NCBI GenBank assembly: GCA_014803815.1
Contig: JAAVAY010000012.1
Location: 1 to 5,159 of the forward strand
Origin: Allobaculum sp.
GTDB taxonomy: Bacteria; Bacillota_I; Bacilli_A; Erysipelotrichales; Erysipelotrichaceae
DNA length: 5,159 bases
Reading direction: 5' to 3'
Part shown: positions 1-5,023 of the stretch, piece by piece
Position numbering within the stretch: the stretch's first letter is position 1
How the letters are laid out: the number at the start of each line of letters is the position of its first letter
Translations under genes and position numbers: made by a program
Notes under the pieces: model-generated
What the model was told of the DNA's origin: nothing
Databases searched by the model: none
The model's input: the letters and a program-made list of their open reading frames with translations, nothing else

Positions 1-1945
1 CGACTGTATAAACTCCTGTTTTTCCGTCTACAGCTGTAATTCCTGTACCGTCTGTTTTTAATGTTACAGCTAATTCATCACTTTCACCAGGTTCTTCATC
101 CCCAGCATTTCCACTATTATCTACATCGATAGTGGCATCCCCACCGATAGTACCATCTGGATTTGTGGGGTCTTGGTTACTTACTGTTACACTTGGATTC
201 TCACCCTCTAAGACAACGTTATTAAAGCTTGTGGTAAGTGGCCCAGCTAAGTTATCCGCTGTTACCGTAATTTCTCCGCTAATGGTTACTTTAGTTGGAG
301 CATTATTCCATATTGGTGCAGCTTGTCTAGTAGCGTCTGTAGCCTTAGCTGTCCATGTATATCCCGTAGGATCACTTGCAACTTGAGTAAATTTTAAATC
401 CCAAGTCACTCCATCCACTACAGCTTGGCCTGTTACTTTATTCACAGTATATTGCGCGTTAGTAAGTTCGTACCCTGTAGCCGCAAGTAATACTGTAGGA
501 TCAACTACGACAGTAACTTCATCTTTATTCATTGTTCCTGATGCGGTGGCTTTAATGATAAGCTCGGTAGGATTCGAAATAGCTTTACCTTTTTTATTCG
601 CATTAGGAATGATTACAGATCCGGTATAATGCGTTCCCTTCACGGCAGTAATTGTAATAGGAGTACTATTAAACTCTGCTGGAGTCATTCCTTCAGCCAC
701 AGGATCAGGACTAAGTGTATAGTTTCCTGCCGGTACAAATACGCCGTTTAAAAGGACTCTGACACCACTAATTGTTTTTCCATCCTTTCCAAGGATGTAG
801 TAAATTGTTGTACCGCTTTGTGTGAATTGCGCCAACGTTCCTTCATCTGGATGATTCGTCGTATTAAAGATTCCATTGCTGTTGAATGGCTTATCGCCTG
901 GCAATGTAGCCTGATCTGGATCAAAGCTTGGATCGTAATCTTTAATATTTACCGCTGCATCTGTCGCATTCGCATATAAATTCTGTGGAGAAACAATGGG
1001 TTTCGTTCCATTAAAGCTAACTTTATTAAGTTTTAACGCAGCTAAATGGTTATAACTTACATTAAAGCCACTAAATGCTTGTGATCCTAAAGTTAAGGAT
1101 TTCAACATATTGTTGCTTAAATCTAAATCAACTAATTTAGTAAGATTTTCTACACTAAACGTAGCTAATTTATTATGATTTGCCCATAATACTTGAAGCC
1201 CATTAGGCACTGCAGTTGGTACTTTTAATTCAAAAATTTTGTTATTGTTTACATTCAAGGCTGTAAGCTGTTTGCATCCTGTGGCATCTAATTCATAAAG
1301 ATCATTGCTAGCTACATTTAAAAATTGAATGTATGGATTCTTAGAAAGATTTAATTCATCAATAGAGTTGTTAGATAAAATTACATCTTCTAAAAGCACC
1401 GCTGGAGAAAGATCAATTTCATTCAAAGATGCATTTCCTGTAATGACTACAGCTGTAAGATCTTCATCGTTTGGTAACGTAACCGATGTCAATACTCCAT
1501 TGTTTTGAATTGTTACTGGAGCTGTATAAGTCACACTATATGGAAGCTCAGGATCTACTACCGTACCGTTAGCATTTTCAAGTCCACCTGTCAACGATGT
1601 ATTATTGGAAAGATCTACACTTTGAATATAGTTGTTATTAATCATTGTGAAGGATTCCAAATTTGTTAAATATTGTAATCCTTCTAAGGATTGTACGGAA
1701 TTAGGTACCTCTAATTCTTTAACATCTGCTGCTGTCGCTGCAGATACGTTTTGAGACTTAATCGCATTTAATAAATTGTTATCTGGAAAGTTAGAGGAAT
1801 TCAATGCTACATTCGTTGGATCCGCTCCTACTACTGTTCCTGTAGGTCCAACTTCCACCATTTCTTCCGCAAAGACGCTCAGGGGTGTCGCATTCAGTAA
1901 CATGGCCGCTGATGCTAATACCCCAAACAATTTCTTCTTGTTCAT
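1..1945 (-). CDS. Secreted leucine-rich-repeat / Ig-like surface protein, C-terminus beyond window
   Basis: An uninterrupted minus-strand frame of 648 codons starts at ATG 1945-1943 and runs off position 1. Residues 1-27 form a Sec signal peptide: a MNKKK basic start, a hydrophobic core, and a likely cut after SVFA. A motif NSSNFPDNNLLNAI (49-62) resembles the opening of many Firmicute LRR surface proteins. Residues about 75-310 hold irregular leucine-rich repeats with LxxLxLSNN-type units, for example LVDLDLSNN at 271-279, LNLSKN at 198-203 and LNVNNNKIFEL at 230-240. From about 375 there are beta-rich stretches that look like bacterial Ig-like modules (YYILGKDGKTISGVRV, then one around 455-580), followed by an acidic linker (GDEEPGESDE, 615-624). 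No anchor is visible, because an LPXTG or other wall anchor would lie outside the window. By family it is probably an internalin-like adhesin or host-contact protein, but ligand and role are unknown. The start is supported by AAAGGAAG at 1957-1950. Alternative: a non-anchored secreted protein. Confidence 0.9.
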   Translation of the reverse strand, partial: MNKKKLFGVLASAAMLLNATPLSVFAEEMVEVGPTGTVVGADPTNVALNSSNFPDNNLLNAIKSQNVSAATAADVKELEVPNSVQSLEGLQYLTNLESFTMINNNYIQSVDLSNNTSLTGGLENANGTVVDPELPYSVTYTAPVTIQNNGVLTSVTLPNDEDLTAVVITGNASLNEIDLSPAVLLEDVILSNNSIDELNLSKNPYIQFLNVASNDLYELDATGCKQLTALNVNNNKIFELKVPTAVPNGLQVLWANHNKLATFSVENLTKLVDLDLSNNMLKSLTLGSQAFSGFNVSYNHLAALKLNKVSFNGTKPIVSPQNLYANATDAAVNIKDYDPSFDPDQATLPGDKPFNSNGIFNTTNHPDEGTLAQFTQSGTTIYYILGKDGKTISGVRVLLNGVFVPAGNYTLSPDPVAEGMTPAEFNSTPITITAVKGTHYTGSVIIPNANKKGKAISNPTELIIKATASGTMNKDEVTVVVDPTVLLAATGYELTNAQYTVNKVTGQAVVDGVTWDLKFTQVASDPTGYTWTAKATDATRQAAPIWNNAPTKVTISGEITVTADNLAGPLTTSFNNVVLEGENPSVTVSNQDPTNPDGTIGGDATIDVDNSGNAGDEEPGESDELAVTLKTDGTGITAVDGKTGVYTV

Positions 1946-1949
1946 ATTT

Positions 1950-1957
1950 CTTCCTTT
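1950..1957 (-). promoter_or_regulatory. Ribosome binding site of the LRR surface protein
   Basis: On the minus strand AAAGGAAG lies four bases before the ATG at 1945, inside a purine-rich leader (1946-1975). The spacing is short but workable and supports this ATG over the internal ATG codons at residues 15 and 29. No convincing -35/-10 pair was found upstream, so the promoter of this gene is not assigned. Confidence 0.6.
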
Positions 1958-2020
1958 CTTTTTCCTTTTTTTAGGCTTGAATTTTTCTTTCGATTAATTT
2001 CTACCTTTCTTAAGTTCTAG

Positions 2021-2167
2021 TTAGAAATCTTCTCTACTTTCTAATTCATCCCTATTCCTTAGAAACTCACAGTTCTTCAAAGAAGGTTTCTTTTTAAAGA
2101 TGAATATTGAAAAGTCTTCTAGCAAAACCCCCGCTAGGCTCAGCGCGGCGATGCCCTTCTTGTTCAT
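2021..2167 (-). pseudogene. 48-codon stub with a signal-peptide-like start
   Basis: Minus-strand ATG at 2167-2165, stop TAA at 2023-2021. The protein starts MNKKGIAALSLAGVLL, a typical signal-peptide start (two lysines and a hydrophobic core), and then turns abruptly to EDFSIFIFKKKPSLKN and a charged tail with no cleavage site or domain. A purine-rich leader (GAAGGGAAAAGAG) precedes the ATG. The first 14 or so codons are strikingly GC-rich (GGC ATC GCC GCG CTG AGC), unlike the rest of the ORF and the LRR gene whose ATG lies about 75 bases further on. Seen: the start, the abrupt change of character and of base composition. Inferred: the leftover 5' end of a secreted-protein gene whose body was deleted, possibly a relative of the neighbouring MNKKK-starting surface gene. 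Alternatives: a real small secreted or membrane peptide leading the LRR gene, or chance. Confidence 0.35.
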
Positions 2168-2361
2168 CTCTTTTCCCTTCTTTCCTTCTCTGCTTGCTTC
2201 CTTTTATCCTCTTCGCTTTCGCGAACCTCTTCTCCTGTATCTATCTGAAGGATGAGATAGAAATGACAATTGAAAACGAGGAGCCAAGACGAAAGAAGAA
2301 AGGAAAAAAGAACAAGAAAAACGAAAGCAGTCCAAAATAAAACACTGGGTATGAGAGTCAA
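2107..2361. other. Stretch open on both strands; no gene confidently assigned
   Basis: The first half (about 2157-2245) is pyrimidine-rich on the plus strand and the second half (about 2255-2330) is purine-rich, so both strands read as a hydrophobic segment followed by a charged tail. On plus, 2107-2340 (TTG start) gives a 26-residue hydrophobic stretch, then EEPRRKKKGKKNKKN, ending at TAA 2338-2340 in the foot of the terminator. A shorter start at ATG 2263 is preceded by GAAGGATGAG and would give a 25-residue basic peptide. On minus, 2361-2164 (TTG inside the terminator) ends in a coiled, charged tail whose TGA overlaps the ATG of the signal-peptide stub. At most one strand is likely coding. 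The plus C-terminal tail, ending at a terminator, is the slightly better candidate for the tail of a decayed membrane protein. I recognise no family. Confidence 0.2.
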
Positions 2362-2405
2362 GAAAAAGACCTTGACTTTCGTTCCCAGTGTTTTATTTTG
2401 GACTG
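2328..2405. terminator. 78-nt hairpin, bidirectional intrinsic terminator
   Basis: Arms 2328-2349 and 2384-2405 are perfect 22-base inverted repeats. The stem continues inward after one T-T mismatch (2350/2383) through 12 more pairs to 2362/2371, two of them G-U on the plus strand, with an 8-base loop at 2363-2370. The outer arms carry AAAATAAAAC on the left and GTTTTATTTT on the right around a CACTGGG/CCCAGTG core. Either strand therefore gives a GC-containing stem followed by a U-rich tract, the usual layout of a bidirectional Firmicute terminator. It would stop plus-strand transcription out of 2107-2340 and minus-strand read-through from the tnpB remnant before it reaches the LRR gene. The stem is longer than most terminators, so a palindromic repeat element is an alternative. 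Confidence 0.8.
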
Positions 2406-2619
2406 AATTCTAATCTTAAAAGTTTTAGAAATAGAGAGAAGAAGAAAATTTAATCTTCGCCTTTCATCATATCGTACCTATAGTTCGACTTAGGACCAGT
2501 TAAAGACTTCTTATCTTCGCAGATAAGTAAGTTCAAAAGCTTTAAATGAAAAAAAACTAAAAGATAAAGACAGAAAGAAAAGGAAGAAGCTCTCTTCTAA
2601 CCTTCTCTTTCTATTATGG
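2406..2619. other. Non-coding stretch with one compact hairpin
   Basis: No open frame of useful length on either strand. The main structure is a hairpin at 2506-2532: CTTATCT (2510-2516) and AGATAAG (2521-2527) around a TCGC loop, extended by ACTT/AAGT after a one-base bulge. It has no U-tract in either direction, so it is not a good terminator. The heptamer TCTTCGC occurs twice, at 2455-2461 and in the hairpin at 2514-2520. The remainder is an A-rich then pyrimidine-rich run (2545-2615). If the transposon's right end lies near 2620, the last bases here would be the DNA flanking the insertion. Confidence 0.4.
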
Positions 2620-2627
2620 TCTATAAA

Positions 2628-2650
2628 AATCGGAAATTTACATTCCGATT
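2628..2650. repeat. Hairpin, possible right-end structure of the element
   Basis: Perfect 8-base arms AATCGGAA (2628-2635) and TTCCGATT (2643-2650) enclose a 7-base loop. It is the outermost strong hairpin downstream of tnpB. IS200/IS605-family elements end in a subterminal hairpin next to the cleavage site, so the right end could lie within about 10-20 bases of 2628. A terminator role is unlikely, since there is no clean U-tract on the minus strand beyond a short UUUUUA. Confidence 0.4.
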
Positions 2651-2713
2651 GAAATTTCTTGGTATAGAAGTGTTTCCGTTTGTGATCAAGATCACTTCTC
2701 CCTTTAACGAGTC

Positions 2714-2751
2714 CTTTTCATAGGTTATTCTTTAAAAAACTCTATGAAAAG
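2714..2751. repeat. 10-bp perfect hairpin within the candidate guide-RNA region
   Basis: CTTTTCATAG (2714-2723) and CTATGAAAAG (2742-2751) pair perfectly. GTT/AAC (2724-2726 and 2738-2740) extends the stem after a one-base bulge, leaving an 11-base loop. It is the strongest structure between the tnpB stop and the presumed right end. In minus-strand RNA it is followed by a short unpaired run and then the 2666-2699 stem. Confidence 0.5.
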
Positions 2752-2834
2752 TGGGTGCGCCTCTCTAGCTTTTTGCAAAGCGTGGAGCTTCAATTCGACG
2801 TAACGGACATCTATTTATATTCTTTGATATGTTG

Positions 2835-2877
2835 ATTCTCTACTATTCCCTAATGAGGCAGTAAAGAGAATTCTTTT
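2835..2877 (+). terminator. Possible weak intrinsic terminator, plus strand
   Basis: ATTCTCT (2835-2841) pairs with AGAGAAT (2865-2871), and ACT/AGT (2842-2844, 2860-2862) continues the stem after a two-base bulge. TCTTTTTAT follows directly. The form is terminator-like for plus transcripts, but no plus-strand gene ends nearby. On the minus strand the same fold could simply be part of the RNA downstream of tnpB. Confidence 0.25.
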
Positions 2878-2956
2878 TATTTCTTAAAAGCATTGAATTT
2901 CTACCTGTAGGATAGAAGAAATAAGCCACTCTTTCTTTAAAAATAAAGTAGATTTT

Positions 2957-2980
2957 ATCCATTTATGATTCATAATGGAT
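2957..2980. repeat. Small hairpin just past the tnpB stop
   Basis: ATCCATT (2957-2963) pairs with AATGGAT (2974-2980), and ATG/CAT extends the stem after a one-base bulge around an ATT loop. It begins about ten bases beyond the TAA at 2992-2990. No U-tract follows on the minus strand, so transcription probably continues into the hairpin-rich region below, as a 3'-derived guide RNA would need. Confidence 0.4.
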
Positions 2981-2989
2981 TCAAAGTAT

Positions 2990-4212
2990 TTAAAACTGGC
3001 TAATCTTTTTTAAATTTAAAACCTCAAACTGATCACAGTTTTTTAAATTAATTGCTGCATTTTCATCTCGATCTATAGTGAATCCACAAGCTTCACAATG
3101 ATAAGTTCGGTGAGACAATTTTAGACCTTTTTTCAAATTTCCACATTGGCTACACTTCTTAGAAGAGGGATACCATTGATTAGCTATTTTCAATTCGATA
3201 GAAGCAAATTTGCATTTGTAGCTTAGAATCCTTCTAAACTGAAATAAGCTTTGTTCTTGAATAGATCGAGCTAGATTCCTATTTTCAGCATGCCTCTGAG
3301 GTTTAAGTTTTCGACAACTATAGTTTTAGGGTGAATGGCCAAAATATCGTTAATTACTTCATATATATAATTTTGTTGAATGTTGTGGATTCTCCGCTTT
3401 AAAAGCTTTATTCTTCGTTCTAGTTTCTTTATGTTATTCGTTTTGTGATAAATTTTTCTCCCTTGACTATCATAAGTAGCATTCTTCTCATATTTACGTG
3501 AAACTTGGCGTTGAAGCCGTTTTAAGCGCTTATTTAATTTTCCTATTTTAGTTTCTTGATTAATATTGGAATAATGTTTTCCATTAGATAAAACGGCTAA
3601 ATCTTTTACACCTACATCGATTCCAAGAGTTTCTTCACTAGATTGACTTGTTTCTGTTTGAGGTTCTGCTTCAAAAGAATAGCTTAAGTACCAATATTTC
3701 CCATCATAAGTAATACGCGGATTTTGAATTTTATCGGGTAAGTCTACATTTCTTAAGGCTGTACATTTCACTGGAGTTTTAATTCCTGTCAGTTTGATAT
3801 GAGTATCATCCGTTTTATGAATTCCATCGATGCGCTGGTAAAATGAAGGTGTCGTTTTGTTGTATTTTTTGAATTTGGGCTTAAATTTATTAGACTTTTC
3901 AGGATCATATCCCTTCTTCTTCCGAGCTGAATAGAATCGCTTATATGTATCTAATAGGTCTTTGATTGATTGACTTGTTACAGCTACGGGAACTCCTTGA
4001 AAATCAGAAAATTTTGGATCGTTATTTCTAAGATCTCGAATATACTCTCTGAGTTCTTTTAAGCTCAAATATTTTTTCTCTGTTTTGTAAACTTCATCAA
4101 ATTTAGCTTTACATGCATTCCAAGTCATTCGATTCACACGACTAAAACGCCAAAAGAATTGTTCTTGTTCTTGAGTTGGTTCTAATCTTACTTTTTTACT
4201 TTTCATCACCAT
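2990..4212 (-). pseudogene. tnpB: Frameshifted TnpB (OrfB), RNA-guided nuclease of the IS200/IS605-IS1341 type
   Basis: The N-terminal frame (4212-3271, 313 codons) has the OrfB helix-turn-helix start (KKVRLEPTQEQEQFFWRFS, residues 6-24), the central wedge/REC-like region and RuvC parts with GIDVGVKDLA (Asp199) and VVENLNLRG (Glu301). It then stops at TAG 3273-3271. The next frame carries NRNLARSIQEQS and the zinc ribbon CSQCG...CEACG followed by DRDENAA, ending at TAA 2992-2990. Adding one A to the run in CTGAAAATAGG (about 3275-3285) restores a 407-residue protein of normal TnpB length, with zinc cysteines at 354, 357, 373 and 376 and the third catalytic Asp in DRDENAA (381/383). Family role: omega-RNA-guided DNA cleavage that helps the element persist. 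AAGGTG at 4222-4217 best fits the ATG at 4206-4204 (MKSKK), though ATG 4212 is possible. No tnpA is present. As read, the N-terminal product lacks the zinc ribbon and third Asp. Confidence 0.92.
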
Positions 4213-4258
4213 AAATCACCTTGATCTTTTGAATAGATAAATTTTTCAGTCTTTATTT

Positions 4259-4264
4259 CCTCCT
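4259..4264 (-). promoter_or_regulatory. Orphan Shine-Dalgarno-like AGGAGG
   Basis: The minus strand reads GGTAGGAGGAAATAAAGACTG, with a full AGGAGG but no ATG, GTG or TTG at a usable distance. It lies 47 bases upstream of the first tnpB ATG, too far to serve it. It may be the remains of another gene start (for example a lost tnpA or a host gene cut by the insertion), or chance. Confidence 0.25.
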
Positions 4265-4337
4265 ACCTATTTCCCTGCTTTATTCTTTGACTTTTAGAGT
4301 GGTTTTAAGAAAACGTTTTTGGAGTGGTGCTTTCTCT

Positions 4338-4362
4338 TAAGAGTCATTTGACTTAATAGTCA
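4338..4362. repeat. Overlapping inverted repeats upstream of tnpB, possible left-end structure
   Basis: Three half-sites alternate: AGTCA (4342-4346), TGACT (4349-4353) and AGTCA (4358-4362). They form AGTCA-TT-TGACT flanked by TTAAG/TTAA, and TGACT-TAAT-AGTCA. A direct repeat GAGTGGT (4297-4303 and 4322-4328) with the palindrome AAAACGTTTT (4310-4319) between its copies lies beside it. A subterminal hairpin is expected at the left end of IS200/IS605-type elements, but a regulator-binding site is equally possible. Confidence 0.25.
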
Positions 4363-4459
4363 TATAGTTCCTTCTACTTCAGAAAAAGCAGTACTCTTCG
4401 ACAAGAAAAAAGGAATTGAGCTCTATAGAGGATTTAAAAGGAATGAATTGTAGGAATAA

Positions 4460-4488
4460 TTTTTAGAAAGCGCTTACTTAAAGTTCAA
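4460..4488 (-). promoter_or_regulatory. Near-consensus catabolite (cre/LacI-type) operator within a possible minus-strand promoter
   Basis: AGAAAGCGCTTACT at 4465-4478 contains the palindrome AAGCGCTT and fits the CcpA consensus WTGNAANCGNWNNCW with one mismatch. On the minus strand it falls between TTGAAC (4488-4483) and TAAAAA (4465-4460), spaced 17 bases, each matching 4 of 6 promoter consensus bases. If real, this promoter would fire towards tnpB, whose start is about 250 bases away. The operator is more convincing than the promoter, and no target gene is evident. Confidence 0.4.
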
Positions 4489-4672
4489 AAAAAAATAAGC
4501 TGACTAAAATATCCAAATGAGTAGGAGATTATTCTCTAAAAATAGGTAAAAAGAGGAAAAATTTTTAGAAAAGATATTTTAAAGATGTTAAAACTGATAA
4601 CTGTCATAAAAAGGAATATAAGTAAAAAGAGAGCATTCAATAAAATCTTGATTTTTTCCTAAAAAGTTAAAT

Positions 4673-4692
4673 CCACTTTTAAACAGAAGTGG
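4673..4692. repeat. Small hairpin in the intergenic region
   Basis: CCACTT (4673-4678) pairs with AAGTGG (4687-4692) around an 8-base loop. CTTCTT follows on the plus strand, which is not a proper U-tract, so a terminator is doubtful. No function assigned. Confidence 0.3.
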
Positions 4693-4960
4693 CTTCTTCA
4701 AAAATATTTAGGATGAAACCATCATAAGCTACTTATTTTCAGTTTACAAGAATTTTTCATGAAATTTTTCCTCTCAGGAATAGAAAAAATTTAAGAGAAT
4801 TTGAATAGAGTTTTTCTTATAGAAAGAAGTTTTTTAGAGTCTATAGGTTCTCCTTAATTTCAATAGAAGCAAAGCCTTCCATCGTTCTTATAGCTACTGA
4901 CTTAAAAAAAGAGAATACAGTTTCCTTTATTAATAGACAAAATTCAGATGGGAGCTTCAT

Positions 4961-4989
4961 TTCTCAGGGAATATGAAAACGTTTATAAT
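4961..4989 (+). promoter_or_regulatory. Sigma-A-type promoter of gpmI
   Basis: A perfect TATAAT (4984-4989) lies 17 bases after TTCTCA (4961-4966), which matches four of six -35 bases. The transcript would start near 4996, leaving a leader of about 28 bases before the gpmI ATG. This indicates that gpmI heads its own transcript and is not co-transcribed with anything upstream. Confidence 0.7.
4974..4987 (+). promoter_or_regulatory. cre-like (CcpA) operator over the gpmI -10 region
   Basis: TGAAAACGTTTATA matches the CcpA consensus WTGNAANCGNWNNCW at every defined position except the C near the end. It overlaps the spacer and most of the -10 hexamer, so a bound regulator would be expected to block transcription. 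Repression of a glycolytic gene by CcpA is not the usual direction, so another LacI-family regulator or a chance match remains possible. Confidence 0.45.
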
Positions 4990-5008
4990 AAAGGGCGAAA
5001 ATAGACAT

Positions 5009-5014
5009 AAGGAG
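5009..5014 (+). promoter_or_regulatory. Ribosome binding site of gpmI
   Basis: AAGGAG sits nine bases before the ATG at 5024, a strong match and good spacing. It fixes the start codon. Confidence 0.85.
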
Positions 5015-5023
5015 ATACAACAC

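Larger units (their letters stand above)
2620..2830 (-). ncRNA. Candidate TnpB guide RNA (omega/reRNA) scaffold and right end of the element
   Basis: This segment lies 3' of tnpB on the same strand and holds a series of hairpins: 2768-2781 (GCTTT/AAAGC), 2714-2751 (10-bp perfect stem), 2666-2699 (AGAAGTG/CACTTCT, alternatively the palindrome GTGATC-AA-GATCAC at 2682-2695) and 2628-2650 (AATCGGAA/TTCCGATT). The pair TCTATA/TATAGA (2620-2625, 2663-2668) encloses the last. The part at 2750-2810 is less AT-rich than its surroundings. Known of the family: TnpB works with an RNA transcribed from the 3' end of its gene through the right end of the element, with the scaffold followed by a guide copied from flanking DNA. 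The match here is by position and structure only. I recognised no specific published scaffold, and boundaries are approximate. Confidence 0.45.
2620..4362 (-). mobile_element. IS1341-like, tnpB-only insertion element, ends approximate
   Basis: The tnpB remnant, its hairpin-rich 3' side and possible 5' repeats are the visible parts of an IS200/IS605-superfamily element without tnpA. Such elements have no terminal inverted repeats and make no target duplication, so the ends cannot be read directly. The right limit is taken at the outermost hairpin (about 2620) and the left limit at the small inverted repeats near 4340-4362, and both are guesses. The element would need a TnpA supplied from elsewhere to move, and with a broken TnpB it is probably a decaying copy. 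Confidence 0.5.
4213..4960. other. Long AT-rich intergenic region without a convincing gene
   Basis: Both strands are full of stops. The longest readable frame noted, ATG 4585 (MLKLITVIKRN..., 25 codons), has no ribosome binding site. The region holds an orphan AGGAGG, several small inverted repeats (4338-4362, 4673-4692, 4762-4792), one near-consensus catabolite operator at 4465-4478 and long A/T runs. At its left it must contain the 5' end of the transposable element and at its right the upstream region of gpmI. Decayed coding sequence cannot be excluded, but none is recognisable. Confidence 0.5.

Noticed and set aside
132..386. Plus-strand ORF of 84 codons
   Set aside because: It lies wholly antisense to the continuous LRR surface-protein frame and has no ribosome binding site or recognisable motif.
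1776..1997. Plus-strand ORF of 73 codons with a phenylalanine-rich end
   Set aside because: It is antisense to the signal-peptide region of the LRR gene, and its hydrophobic end is the complement of that gene's purine-rich leader.
2061..2095. Plus-strand terminator (AGAAAC ... GTTTCT followed by TTTT)
   Set aside because: The stem is only six pairs, mostly A-T, with a long loop. No plus-strand gene ends upstream, and it lies within the stub ORF on the other strand.
2121..2140. Transfer-RNA or terminator arm suggested by CTAGC and GCTAG around a C-run
   Set aside because: The stem is five pairs only, with a nine-base loop. No cloverleaf can be built around it, and the matching arm needed for a strong terminator is absent.
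2990..3193. Independent small zinc-ribbon protein of 67 codons starting at TTG 3193
   Set aside because: It is the natural C-terminal end of TnpB in the shifted frame. The same frame is open further upstream with TnpB-like residues, and no ribosome binding site precedes the TTG.
2990..4212. Domesticated, nuclease-dead TnpB regulator (TldR-like)
   Set aside because: Those proteins lose RuvC catalytic residues but keep an intact frame. Here the residues are kept and the frame is broken, which fits ordinary decay of an active nuclease.
2990..4212. Cas12 effector of a CRISPR system
   Set aside because: The reconstructed length of about 407 residues and the HTH start are those of TnpB. No direct repeats with spacers or cas1/cas2 genes are present.
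4307..4320. Third cre-like site, AGAAAACGTTTTTG
   Set aside because: It shares the AAAACGTTTT core but misses three defined consensus positions, so it is no better than an AT-rich palindrome.
4585..4662. 25-codon plus-strand ORF starting MLKLITVIKRN
   Set aside because: No ribosome binding site, AT-rich codons typical of chance frames, and no recognisable features.
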